From: G016756615 sp050958605
GTDB lineage: Bacteria > Pseudomonadota > Alphaproteobacteria > Rhizobiales > Rhizobiaceae
Direction of reading: 5' to 3'
NCBI RefSeq assembly: GCF_050958605.1
Contig: NZ_JBJHDO010000002.1
Coordinates: 434,001-498,000 of the forward strand
DNA: 64,000 nt
Shown here: in pieces, positions 7,718-15,589 of the stretch
Layout: each line of letters opens with the position of its first letter
How positions within the stretch are numbered: the first letter of the stretch is position 1
Translations under genes and position numbers: made by a program
The notes under the pieces: generated by a model
What the model saw: the letters and a program-made list of their open reading frames with translations, nothing else
Databases searched by the model: none
Told to the model about the DNA's origin: nothing

Positions 7718-7903
7718 GGGTAGGACGCGGTGTGGAACTTCACGAGATGGGGGCATCACGTGAAATTCCGGGCTCGGCAACCGCCGCGTCCCGCTGGATT
7801 GCCGGTCGCCCTGCCGGCCTGTAGCGGCGGACCTGCCGTACCGCCTCCCGCGGAACGGTCCGCATCAGCGGCGTCTGGACCCTCCCCCAGACGCCGCTTT
7901 TTT
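7718..7903 (+). ncRNA. Candidate structured non-coding RNA of unknown family
   Basis: No convincing frame, but a promoter-like CCTGAC (7684-7689) / TAATAT (7706-7711) pair, several nested stems and a strong terminator. Stems seen: GGACGCGG (7723-7730) with CCGCGTCC (7784-7791); inside it GGAACTTCACG (7734-7744) with CGTGAAATTCC (7759-7769, one mismatch) capped by GATG-GGGG-CATC; then GCCGG/CCGGC and GCGGACC/GGTCCGC hairpins, the latter with a CCTCCC-bearing loop. About 185 nt. I do not recognise it as 6S, SRP, RNase P or tmRNA. Start position is inferred from the -10-like element. Confidence 0.6.
7867..7903 (+). terminator. Rho-independent terminator of the candidate ncRNA
   Basis: A 12-bp perfect stem AGCGGCGTCTGG (7867-7878) with CCAGACGCCGCT (7887-7898), an 8-base C-rich loop and six T. 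It follows no protein gene on the plus strand, which supports a transcribed RNA upstream. Confidence 0.92.
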
Positions 7904-8273
7904 CATCGGTACGCTGGGTGCTACGGCTCTTCGCTGACTGAGTGGGCGGCCTGCCCGGATTTCAAACCGCCCGCGCCGGCCCCTCGTCGGCCTGCCGGCC
8001 ACTTCTCCCGTAAAAGGCTGTGAACGGGGAGAAGACCGATGCCATCCGCGCTTTCGCCAATCACCAGCGTTTTGCGATTGACAGGACCGCTTATACAAAA
8101 CTCCTCCTTGTCCCCCCTTGTGGGAGAAGGTGGCCGCGCGAAGCGCGGTCGGGGTGCTCCAGAAAGCTTCGTCTGATGTGTGAATCTCACACCCGCGTGC
8201 GCGGAGAGAGATGTCCGGCAGGGCAGTGAGTGAGGGGTAGCTCGCGACCGGTCAAAAACCAAACTCAACCGAA
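7904..8273. repeat. Gene-free intergenic region with a RIME/REP-like repeat
   Basis: No supported gene in this 370-base stretch. The part near 8105-8240 (TTGTGGGAGAAGGTGGCCGC, then GCGAAGCGCGGTCGG and GTGAGTGAGGGGTAGCTCGC) resembles the dispersed intergenic repeats common in Mesorhizobium-like genomes. The CGCGCGAAGCGCG core folds into a short hairpin. Assignment is from memory of such repeats; no second copy was found in this window. Confidence 0.4.
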
Positions 8274-9233
8274 TCACATATAGAGCGTGGCGGGATCCAT
8301 ATCCTTGTAAAGATGGGCCACCTGGGCACCGTAGCCGTTGAAGATCTGGGTCGGCACGACATCTCCCGTGTGCAGCACACGCTCGTTCGCTTGGCTCCAG
8401 CGCGGGTGCGGCACGTCGGGATTCACATTGGCCCAGAAACCATATTCGCTCGGTTGGATGGCTTCCCAGAGCCCGACCGGGCGTTCAGCGACGAAATCGA
8501 TCTTGCGGATCGATTTGATCGACTTGAAACCGTACTTCCAAGGCAGCGCCAGCCGGATGGGTGCGCCAAACTGCTTGAGCAGAGGCTTGTCATAGGCGCC
8601 TGTCACCACAAAGGCGAGCTCATTGGCCGCCTCTTCCATGGTCACGCCTTCAATATACGGCCAGGGATAAAGGAAGCTGTTCTGCCCGCTGGCCATGGAT
8701 GGGTCGAGGAAAGTCTCGAAACGAATGAACTTAGCGGCCGATTGCGGCTTCGCGAATTCCACGAGCTGTTTCAACGCAAAGCCGCTCCATGGGATCGTCA
8801 TCGACCAGGCCTCGACGCAACGGTGGCGATAGAGCCTGGTTTCCAGTGGGAATTTCCGCACGAGATCGTCGAAGGCGATGGTCGCCGGCGCATCGACCAA
8901 GCCGCCGATCTCGATCTCCCAAGGGCGGATCTTGAGGGATTGCGCTTCCTGCGCGATCTCCTTCTGGGTGCCGAATTCGTAGAAATTGTTGTAGTGGGCG
9001 TTGATCTCTTCGGGCGTGACGGTCCGGTCGAGCTTGTAGGCTTCGTTCTTCTTCGCCGGGTAGAGATCGGCCGTCGGATCCGCCTCTTCGGCCTGCGCCG
9101 CGTTGAGGCCGCCGGCCGCCATCAAGCCGAAACCCATTGCCTTGATAAGGGTTCGACGATTGAGAAAGGCGTTTTCGGGCGTCGCCAATGATTCGGAAAT
9201 GGCCCAGGCAGGGCGGCGGTGAACGGCAAACAT
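8274..9233 (-). CDS. msrP: Periplasmic methionine sulfoxide reductase, molybdopterin catalytic subunit
   Basis: From the ATG at 9233 (GGGAGCAACG upstream) about 319 residues. The twin-arginine signal is seen as FLNRRTLIKAMGFGLMAAGG near residue 24. The oxidoreductase molybdopterin-binding domain includes YRHRCVEAWSM, whose Cys ligates molybdenum in MsrP (YedY). It repairs oxidised methionines of periplasmic proteins. Its usual membrane haem partner MsrQ is normally next to it; downstream here there are only repeats, and upstream is the EF-G-like gene. Longer frames to 9308 are rejected because family members start MFA...RR. Confidence 0.93.
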   Translation of the reverse strand: MFAVHRRPAWAISESLATPENAFLNRRTLIKAMGFGLMAAGGLNAAQAEEADPTADLYPAKKNEAYKLDRTVTPEEINAHYNNFYEFGTQKEIAQEAQSLKIRPWEIEIGGLVDAPATIAFDDLVRKFPLETRLYRHRCVEAWSMTIPWSGFALKQLVEFAKPQSAAKFIRFETFLDPSMASGQNSFLYPWPYIEGVTMEEAANELAFVVTGAYDKPLLKQFGAPIRLALPWKYGFKSIKSIRKIDFVAERPVGLWEAIQPSEYGFWANVNPDVPHPRWSQANERVLHTGDVVPTQIFNGYGAQVAHLYKDMDPATLYM

Positions 9234-9345
9234 CGTTGCTCCCCGACTTTTCATCGTCGAAGCAGTCTGATCTTCGCGGCAGTCAAGCGCAAGCGCGGTG
9301 CCAATCACATATCAGTGCGACGCGCGGCGGGATTGGCCGATCCTG

Positions 9346-11394
9346 TCAGGCAGCTTTCCCGCTTGCGTTCATCACTTCGTCGGCCAGGCGACCGGTCAGT
9401 TCGGCCATATGGTCGAAGCTGGCGACATAGGTTGCCACCCCCGCCGTCGCCGATCGCAGCTCGATGATCAGGTTGCCGATCTCCGATTGCGGCATGGTGG
9501 CCTCGACCACGTCCCAGCCTGGCCAGCCCGGGCGCGCATCGTAGCCGAGGATCTGGCCGCGGCGCTGGGGCACGATCGCGGTGATCTTCGCCGTGGCGTC
9601 GGAGGGCGTGAAGATTTCCACCTTCATGATCGGCTCCAGCAGCACCGGCGAGCAGGCGGCCAAGCCTTCCTTCATGGCAATTTTGGCGGCCATCTGGAAG
9701 GCCATGTCGGAGGAGTCCACCGTGTGGTAGGAGCCGTCGGCGAGGTTTACTGCGATATCGACGACGGGAAAACCGAGCGGCCCGGCCTTCAGGAAGTCCC
9801 GCACGCCGGCTTCCACGGAGGGGATGTACTGCTTGGGCACGACGCCCCCGGTGATCGTGTCCGTGAATTCGAAGCCGGCCCCGCGCGGCAACGGCTTGAT
9901 GTCGAGCACGACGTCGCCGAACTGGCCGTGGCCGCCCGATTGCTTCTTGTGGCGGCCACGTTGAGTGATCGATTTGCGGATCGTCTCGCGGTAGGGCACG
10001 GCGGGGGCATGCCCCTCCACCGCGATCTGGTTCTTTCCCTCCAATCGCTCGACGACGACACGCAGGTGCATCTCGCCATGCCCGGAGAGGATGGTTTCCG
10101 ACGAATCCTGCTCGTGATGCACTCGCAGCGACGGATCCTCTTCGCCGAGCCGGAGCATGGCGGCCGAGAGCTTGACCTCGTCCTTGCGTTCCTTCGGGCG
10201 CAGAGAGAGGGCGTAGACGGGTTTAGGCGGATCGAATTGGATGAGGGGGGCTATCCCGCCCTTGGCGGTTGTCAGGGTATGACCCGTCTTGACATCGTCC
10301 AGCTTGCCGAGCGCAACCGTCTCGCCTGCCTTGGCGGAGGTGAGTTTCATTTGATCCTTGCCAAGCATCCGGTAGATTCCAGAGACCTTCGCCGATCTTC
10401 CGTCGGACAGCCAAAGTTCCGCGCCATCGTTTACCGACCCGGAGAGAATGCGCGAGACCGAGAGCTTGCCGCCATGGGCGGTGTGGATGGTCTTCATGAC
10501 CTGGACGAGAGTTCCATCGGCAGGCGCGCCAAGCCGCTGTCGCGTGGCTTCGATGTCGGGCGCGTCATGGCGGATCGCCTTCAGCAGGCGCAGCACGCCA
10601 TTGCCCTTTTCGGCGGTGCCGATCAACACCGGAGTAATCGTCCCGGCGCGCAGGTCGGCAGCGAGGTCGTCGAAGACATCATCGCGCGGCGGCTCGATTT
10701 CCTCGAGCAACTGCTCCATCAACTGGTCGTCATGATCTGCCAGCGTTTCGAGCATCGAGAAACGAGCCTCGATTTCGCGCGCCTTCTCGTCGGTCGGGAT
10801 TTCGGTGATTTCGCTCTCGGCATACTCGCGATAAACATAGGCGCGCTCCAGTGCGAGGTCGATTGATCCGATGACGATGCCATCCTTGCGCAAGGGAATT
10901 TGCCGCAGGAGTAGTCTCGTGGTGCTTGCCGGCTGGAGCAGCTTCAGCGTGTCGCGCACACCGGCCGCGGTCTTGTCGATTTTGTTCAGGAACAGGATGC
11001 GCGGCACTCCGATCTCGTCGAGCTTGCGCATGATCAGCTGCAGGGCGGGGATCTTCTTCTCGTCGGCTTCCGCTACCACGACCGCGAGATCGCAGGCCGC
11101 GAGCACGGGTTCGGCCTCGAAGGAGAATTCGATTGACCCGGGGCAGTCAATGAAGGTGAGGCTGTCGCCCATGAATTCCGTGGTGGCAACGCTAGCCTCG
11201 ACACTCATGGCGTGGGCGCGCGCCTCTGCCGAATGGTCGCCCACGGTCGTGCCGGAGGCGACGCTGTTCTGGCGTGGGATCGCTCCGGTCCGGGCCAGTA
11301 TGGCTTCAAGTAGGGTGGTTTTTCCGCTGGCGAAGGGACCGACGATGGCGATGCATTTCGGTCCCGACAGTCTTCCTCCGGCACGTTTTCCCAT
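9346..11394 (-). CDS. Elongation factor G-like GTPase
   Basis: 682 residues with EF-G architecture: P-loop GPFASGKTT (about residue 19), DCPG G3 motif (FIDCPGSIEF), NKID G4 motif, domain II, and EF-G domains III-V (SGGHGQFGDVVLDIKPLPRG). The G1 loop is GPFASGKT rather than the AHIDHGKT of true EF-G, and the GTPase catalytic His of DCPGH is replaced by Ser (DCPGS). This places it in the 'EF-G-like' paralogue group of alphaproteobacteria, whose role is not established; it is unlikely to be the housekeeping translocase. Ribosome-binding site GGAGG is 9-12 bases before the ATG. Confidence 0.88.
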   Translation of the reverse strand: MGKRAGGRLSGPKCIAIVGPFASGKTTLLEAILARTGAIPRQNSVASGTTVGDHSAEARAHAMSVEASVATTEFMGDSLTFIDCPGSIEFSFEAEPVLAACDLAVVVAEADEKKIPALQLIMRKLDEIGVPRILFLNKIDKTAAGVRDTLKLLQPASTTRLLLRQIPLRKDGIVIGSIDLALERAYVYREYAESEITEIPTDEKAREIEARFSMLETLADHDDQLMEQLLEEIEPPRDDVFDDLAADLRAGTITPVLIGTAEKGNGVLRLLKAIRHDAPDIEATRQRLGAPADGTLVQVMKTIHTAHGGKLSVSRILSGSVNDGAELWLSDGRSAKVSGIYRMLGKDQMKLTSAKAGETVALGKLDDVKTGHTLTTAKGGIAPLIQFDPPKPVYALSLRPKERKDEVKLSAAMLRLGEEDPSLRVHHEQDSSETILSGHGEMHLRVVVERLEGKNQIAVEGHAPAVPYRETIRKSITQRGRHKKQSGGHGQFGDVVLDIKPLPRGAGFEFTDTITGGVVPKQYIPSVEAGVRDFLKAGPLGFPVVDIAVNLADGSYHTVDSSDMAFQMAAKIAMKEGLAACSPVLLEPIMKVEIFTPSDATAKITAIVPQRRGQILGYDARPGWPGWDVVEATMPQSEIGNLIIELRSATAGVATYVASFDHMAELTGRLADEVMNASGKAA

Positions 11395-11709
11395 GGTGAG
11401 CTGACCTCCTCCTCTCGGGCGTTGCTGCTAGAGCACCGTCGTCCAGGCGGCGGCCGGCCTCCTCCGGCCGTCGCGGCGGGCGCGCATTCGCGCCACCGAG
11501 CTATCGTCCCACGCGGGGCCGCCGAGGGCAAGCCTGCTTTGCCGGCATAGCAGCAAGGACCCGACGATCGTTGAAACCGTTACGCCCCTCAATCGTTAGA
11601 GGCTCATGACCGGCCGACCCTCGAGTGAGGCGACGGTTCGGCAACAAAGGCGTCGATCAACAGCGAGGATGGCGGCTCGGAGTGGAGCGCCTCCCGAGGA
11701 GAGATCATT
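11395..11709. other. Intergenic region between EF-G-like gene and small secreted gene
   Basis: 315 bases with no supported gene. It must carry the divergent promoters of the two flanking genes. Only a ribosome-binding site (GAGGAGAG at 11696-11703) before 11710 could be picked out. Confidence 0.4.
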
Positions 11710-12069
11710 ATGCTACGACTGATCCAAAGCAGCGCGCTTGCCGTCATCGTCGCCGGCAGCGCGATCGTTCCGCTTCCGGTCACTGCCCAGACCCTCGAAC
11801 TGGATCTGGGCCGTGGCGGCCCGGAGCTGCGCGTACGTGACCCGGACAGGTGCGATCCTCGCTATGAGGACTGCTATCGCGGCGAGAGAAGCATGCGCAG
11901 AATGTGCACGGAAGGCCGGGCCCTCGACAAGGCCGAAAGGATGGGGCTCGACCGTGTTCGCGTCGTTTCGGCCGGCCGCCGTACGATCGAAGTCAGGGGC
12001 CGCACGGAAGACGGCGATCGGGCCCATGTCACCTTCGGGCGGCAGCCGAGCTGTCCCGTTCTCGATTGA
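11710..12069 (+). CDS. Small secreted protein, KAERMG family (copy 1 of 3)
   Basis: 119 residues with a clear signal peptide (residues 1-26, ending PVTAQ). The mature part has RCDPRYEDCYRG, then MCTEGRALDKAERMGLDRVR, IEVRGRTEDGDRAHVTFGR and a final SCPVLD. The block from the Cys to the terminal CP is shared with the genes at 52309 and 52894. Presumably periplasmic; function unknown. The conserved Cys before the helix and the Cys-Pro at the end could form one disulfide. Two extra cysteines near residues 47-55 are specific to this copy. RBS GAGGAGAG is well placed. Confidence 0.8.
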   Translation: MLRLIQSSALAVIVAGSAIVPLPVTAQTLELDLGRGGPELRVRDPDRCDPRYEDCYRGERSMRRMCTEGRALDKAERMGLDRVRVVSAGRRTIEVRGRTEDGDRAHVTFGRQPSCPVLD

Positions 12070-12095
12070 CGAGGTAAAAGACGCGTTTCAGGCAA

Positions 12096-12125
12096 AAAGG
12101 GCGGCATCTCGCGACGCCGCCCTTT
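12096..12125. terminator. Bidirectional terminator hairpin between converging genes
   Basis: AAAGGGCGGC (12096-12105) pairs perfectly with GCCGCCCTTT (12116-12125), 10-base loop. Read on the minus strand it ends in five T directly after the aspartate aminotransferase stop; on the plus strand it ends in three T after the small secreted gene. Confidence 0.82.
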
Positions 12126-12127
12126 AA

Positions 12128-13330
12128 CTACGACAATGAAGCAGTGAAGCGCTGGATCCGAGTGCAGGCGTCCTCCAGCAACGTGTCGGATGTCGCGTAG
12201 GAAATGCGGAAATTCGGACCCAGCCCGAAGGCTGAGCCGTGCACCACCGCGACCCCTTCGGCTTCCAACAACTCGCTGACGAAGGTCTCGTCGTCGGCGA
12301 TGACCTTGCCGGCGGGGGTCTTTTTTCCGATGAGCGCCGCGCAAGATGGATAGACGTAGAAGGCTCCCTCCGGAGAGGGGCAGCTAATGCCACGCGCCTG
12401 GTTGAGCATCGACACGACGAGGTCGCGCCGGGCCTGGAAGATCGCCTTGTTCTTGCGGACGAAATCCTGCGGGCCGTTGAGTGCCTCGACGGACGCCCAC
12501 TGCGCGATCGTGCAGGCGCCGGAGGTTTGCTGGCCCTGGATCATGTCCATCGCCTTGACAAGGCCGATCGGGCCGGCGGCATATCCGATGCGCCAGCCTG
12601 TCATGGCGTAAGCCTTCGAAACGCCGTTCATCGTCAGCGTGCGCTCGTAGAGGGCGGGTTCCACTTCCGCGATGGTGCGGAAGACGAAGTCGCCATAGGT
12701 AAGATGCTCGTACATGTCGTCGGTGAGGACCCAGACATGGGGATGCCTCAGCAGGACGTCTGCGAGAGCCTTGAGCTCGGCCTCGGTGTAGGCTGCGCCG
12801 GAAGGGTTCGAGGGCGAGTTCATCACAAGCCATTTTGTGCGCGGCGTGATCGCCTTTTCCAGAACGTCGGCCTTCAGCTTGAAGCCGTTGTCGATGGTCG
12901 TCTGGGCGAAGACCGCCGTGCCGCCGCAAAGCGCGACCATCTCGGGATAGCTCACCCAATAGGGTGTCGGCACGACCACCTCGTCGCCCGGATTGAGCGT
13001 CGCCATGAAGGCATTGAAGAGGATTTGCTTGCCACCGGTGCCGACGATGGTCTGCTCCGGTCTGTAGTCCAGGTTGTTCTCGCGCTTGAACTTCTGCGCG
13101 ATCGCCTCGCGCAGCGGGGCAATGCCCGAGACCGGCGGATACTTGGTTTCGCCGCGCCGGATCGCGGCAATCGCGGCTTCCTTGACGTTGTCCGGCGTGT
13201 CGAAATCGGGTTCGCCGGCGCCGAGGCTGATCACGTCACGGCCTTTCGCTTTCAACTCCCGCGCCTTCTGGGTGACGGCGATCGTCGCGGAAGGCTTCAC
13301 GCGGGAAAGAGCGTCGGCAAGAAAGGCCAT
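12128..13330 (-). CDS. aatA: Aspartate aminotransferase (class I, PLP)
   Basis: 400 residues from the ATG at 13330, starting MAFLADALSRVKPSATIAVT, the standard start of rhizobial AatA. Fold-type I aminotransferase: substrate loop SLGAGEPDFDTP, PLP-contacting NSPSNPSG, and NGVSKAYAMTGWRIGYAAGP containing the Schiff-base Lys (about residue 239) and the conserved Arg. It interconverts aspartate/2-oxoglutarate and oxaloacetate/glutamate. The upstream extension to 13408 lacks homology. Monocistronic, ending in a terminator hairpin. Confidence 0.93.
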   Translation of the reverse strand: MAFLADALSRVKPSATIAVTQKARELKAKGRDVISLGAGEPDFDTPDNVKEAAIAAIRRGETKYPPVSGIAPLREAIAQKFKRENNLDYRPEQTIVGTGGKQILFNAFMATLNPGDEVVVPTPYWVSYPEMVALCGGTAVFAQTTIDNGFKLKADVLEKAITPRTKWLVMNSPSNPSGAAYTEAELKALADVLLRHPHVWVLTDDMYEHLTYGDFVFRTIAEVEPALYERTLTMNGVSKAYAMTGWRIGYAAGPIGLVKAMDMIQGQQTSGACTIAQWASVEALNGPQDFVRKNKAIFQARRDLVVSMLNQARGISCPSPEGAFYVYPSCAALIGKKTPAGKVIADDETFVSELLEAEGVAVVHGSAFGLGPNFRISYATSDTLLEDACTRIQRFTASLS

Positions 13331-13612
13331 GCGAGTGTTCTCCAATAAGCTCGTCCGGGTCCTCGCGGGACCCGCCGCTCTATTGTCCGATCGCACCATA
13401 AACCGCAAGCGACAACCGACGCGGCATCCATCAATTCGATCAATCGACCGATACGGACAATTTGAAGATGAGGATTAACGGCGGTTCAAAGCTTGGGTGA
13501 CAGGTTGCGCGGCATGTAGTCCGGAGTCAAAAGTGTCGCGTAATTCAGGAATTGCTCATATAATCGGTTGCCGGGTTGGCGGGAAGGCGCTTCCTCTCCG
13601 GAGTTGCCGGCC

Positions 13613-14470
13613 GTGAGCGCGTCGATGGGTCATCCGGCATCGGTGGCTGACGCAATCTTCGTCGATGAAGTCGGCATCGAGATTGGGCTGCTCGGCGATT
13701 TCCGCCTGAAGAGCGCCTATCAGCCCATCTTCAGACGAGCCGGTGCCGAGCTGCGGCCGATTGGCATCGAGGGAAGGGTGGCCCCGTTCCTCGAGGGGAA
13801 GGCGGTCGCCGCGACGGAGTTCCTCGGCAACGTCTCGCCCGACCGCAGGCTGTTCGTGGAAAGCCTGTGCAACGCGCTCCATCTGCGCAACCATCCTAAT
13901 GTCGGTCTGCCTTGGCTCGAACTCTTCGTGAGCTACAATCCCCGGGGAAGCGGTGAATTCCTGCGCGAGATGGCGGCTTTGGCGGAAATTCTCGGCGAGA
14001 TCGATCTGGACCCTCGGCTGGTCGTCTGCGAAATCTCCGAGGCTGCGGCGCTGGACCAGGAATCGCTGCAGGCCCTGGCAAAGGAAATCCGCCGGCACGG
14101 CATGCGGGTTGCCATCGGGGACTTCAGCCATTCGCCGGGGGGGCAGGTCGGGGCCTTCAGGCCCGACATCGTCAAGATCGAGGGAGCATGGTTCCGCAGG
14201 CTTTGCGAGGACGATGGCACGGCGCGATTGTTCGCGCCAGTGGCCGCAATGTTCCGTCAGCTCGGGGCGCAGATCCTCGTCGGAGGCATCGAGACGATGA
14301 CGCAGCTTCGCGTGGCGATCGACGGTCAGGCCGACCTGCTGCAGGGCCGGCTGCTGGCGCCGCCGGCGCTTGCAGGAACCATCTTCGAGGAGGGATCATT
14401 GTCGCTGGAAAGGCTGTTGGATTCTCCCGGCAAGGTGGTGCCGCTGTTCGGAAAACATCAACGCCGTTGA
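13613..14470 (+). CDS. EAL-domain protein with degenerate active site
   Basis: About 285 residues from GTG at 13613, preferred because CGGAG lies 9 bases upstream; TTG 13568 and ATG 13625 are alternatives. The EAL fold is traceable: SAYQPIF near residue 35, IEGR where the EAL signature should be, CEISE, VAIGDFSHSPGG where DDFGTG should be, DIVKIEG, and VGGIET. The signature Ala-Leu and the metal-binding DD are changed (EGR and GD), so phosphodiesterase activity against cyclic di-GMP is doubtful. It is more likely a c-di-GMP or protein-binding regulator. No GGDEF or signal domain is attached. Confidence 0.75.
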   Translation: MSASMGHPASVADAIFVDEVGIEIGLLGDFRLKSAYQPIFRRAGAELRPIGIEGRVAPFLEGKAVAATEFLGNVSPDRRLFVESLCNALHLRNHPNVGLPWLELFVSYNPRGSGEFLREMAALAEILGEIDLDPRLVVCEISEAAALDQESLQALAKEIRRHGMRVAIGDFSHSPGGQVGAFRPDIVKIEGAWFRRLCEDDGTARLFAPVAAMFRQLGAQILVGGIETMTQLRVAIDGQADLLQGRLLAPPALAGTIFEEGSLSLERLLDSPGKVVPLFGKHQRR

Positions 14471-14544
14471 TGGGTATCTGAAGAATAAATCGTTGGAACC
14501 CCCGGCTTCCGGAGCGATACTGCGATCCCGAAGGGGATGAGCAT

Positions 14545-15156
14545 ATGCACACCATCTACGGCATGATCGACAGCGGCAATTGCTACAAGCCGCGACTTCT
14601 CATGGCCAAGCTCGGCGAGAGTTTTCGGCATGTCGAGGTGAGCTCGCGCGACGGCGCCACGCGGACGGCCGCCTATCTTGCCAAGAACCCCAACGGGATG
14701 GTTCCGCTCCTTGAATTGGCGGATGGGCGGCGGCTGGCCGAATCCAACGCGATCCTGCTCTACCTGGGCGAAGGAACCCGCTTCCTTCCAACTGACCGTT
14801 ACATACGTGGTCTCGTCTACCAGTGGCTGTTCTTCGAACAGTACAGCCACGAGCCCTACATAGCCGTTCGCAAGGCGTTGCTCACCTTTCCGGAACGCGC
14901 CAGGGATGCGACGCCGGAGCGGTTGGCGCTGACACTCGAACGGGGAAACAAGGCGCTGAGGGTGATGGACAGCTACCTTGCCGAGAACGCGTTCTTCGCC
15001 GGTGACGCCTGCAGCGTTGCCGACATCGCACTTTTTGCCTACACGCATACGGCGGAAAAAGGCGGTTTCGACCTCAGCGCCTATCCGGCGGTCAGCGCCT
15101 GGCTGAGGCGTGTCGAGGCGGATCCGGGACACGTTCCGATAGAGTGGCTGCCCTGA
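14545..15156 (+). CDS. Glutathione S-transferase family protein
   Basis: 203 residues. N-terminal thioredoxin-like domain (MHTIYGMIDSGNCYKPRLLM; NPNGMVPLLEL with the cis-Pro; RLAESNAILLYLGEG with the glutathione-binding ES pair) and a C-terminal helical domain (AFFAGDACSVADIALFAYTH, the N-capping box and hydrophobic staple motif). Cytoplasmic glutathione-dependent enzyme, substrate unknown. AAGGGGATG ribosome-binding site before the ATG. It follows the EAL gene by 74 bases; a functional link is not evident. Confidence 0.88.
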   Translation: MHTIYGMIDSGNCYKPRLLMAKLGESFRHVEVSSRDGATRTAAYLAKNPNGMVPLLELADGRRLAESNAILLYLGEGTRFLPTDRYIRGLVYQWLFFEQYSHEPYIAVRKALLTFPERARDATPERLALTLERGNKALRVMDSYLAENAFFAGDACSVADIALFAYTHTAEKGGFDLSAYPAVSAWLRRVEADPGHVPIEWLP

Positions 15157-15256
15157 TGACCTTGTTGCAAGGAAAGCTTCGGCTCGCGCCAGATGTGTAG
15201 ATGCCGAACTGCTTGTTGGTTGATCGCTATTCTCCCGTGACTCTACCCTCCTATTG

Positions 15257-15355
15257 TCAAGGCGCGGTTTGGCCCTTGCGCAGCGTGCTCATCACTTCAG
15301 GGCTCTTGAGCGTCGCATAGGCCTGTTTTGTCGGCTTGAAACCGAGCATCGGTCT
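15257..15355 (-). pseudogene. IS6-family transposase, C-terminal scrap
   Basis: The minus strand reads RPMLGFKPTKQAYATLKSPE followed by VMSTLRKGQ and a stop. This matches the C-terminal consensus of IS6/IS26-type DDE transposases (RPMLGFK...AATLRGIEVMHMIRKGQ). Nothing upstream in the same frame looks like transposase, so only about 33 codons survive. The surrounding 15157-15589 holds no other supported gene; no inverted repeats were found. Confidence 0.65.
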
Positions 15356-15589
15356 GAACAGCAGGACCACCCGTTTTTTCGGTCTTCCTACGGGCCAGCG
15401 CCTCGGGTCGCGCGGTCTGCCGGCATGGGTGCACTTCACGACATCGCACATGTCTCTGCCACGACAAGGAGATTCCACGTAGAGGTGAATGCCCCTTGAT
15501 ATTCCCGTCAGATACGAAGACAACGTTCAGCGGGTTTCAGCAGGTTTCAGCGGGTGATGTTCTGCTCATCCTTGCTGTAGGGGATTTGG

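Noticed and set aside
7718..7903. 6S, SRP, RNase P or tmRNA identity for the candidate RNA
   Set aside because: None of their conserved core sequences is present.
9298..10866. 522-codon frame opposite the EF-G-like gene
   Set aside because: Shadow of a well-supported GTPase; no domains.
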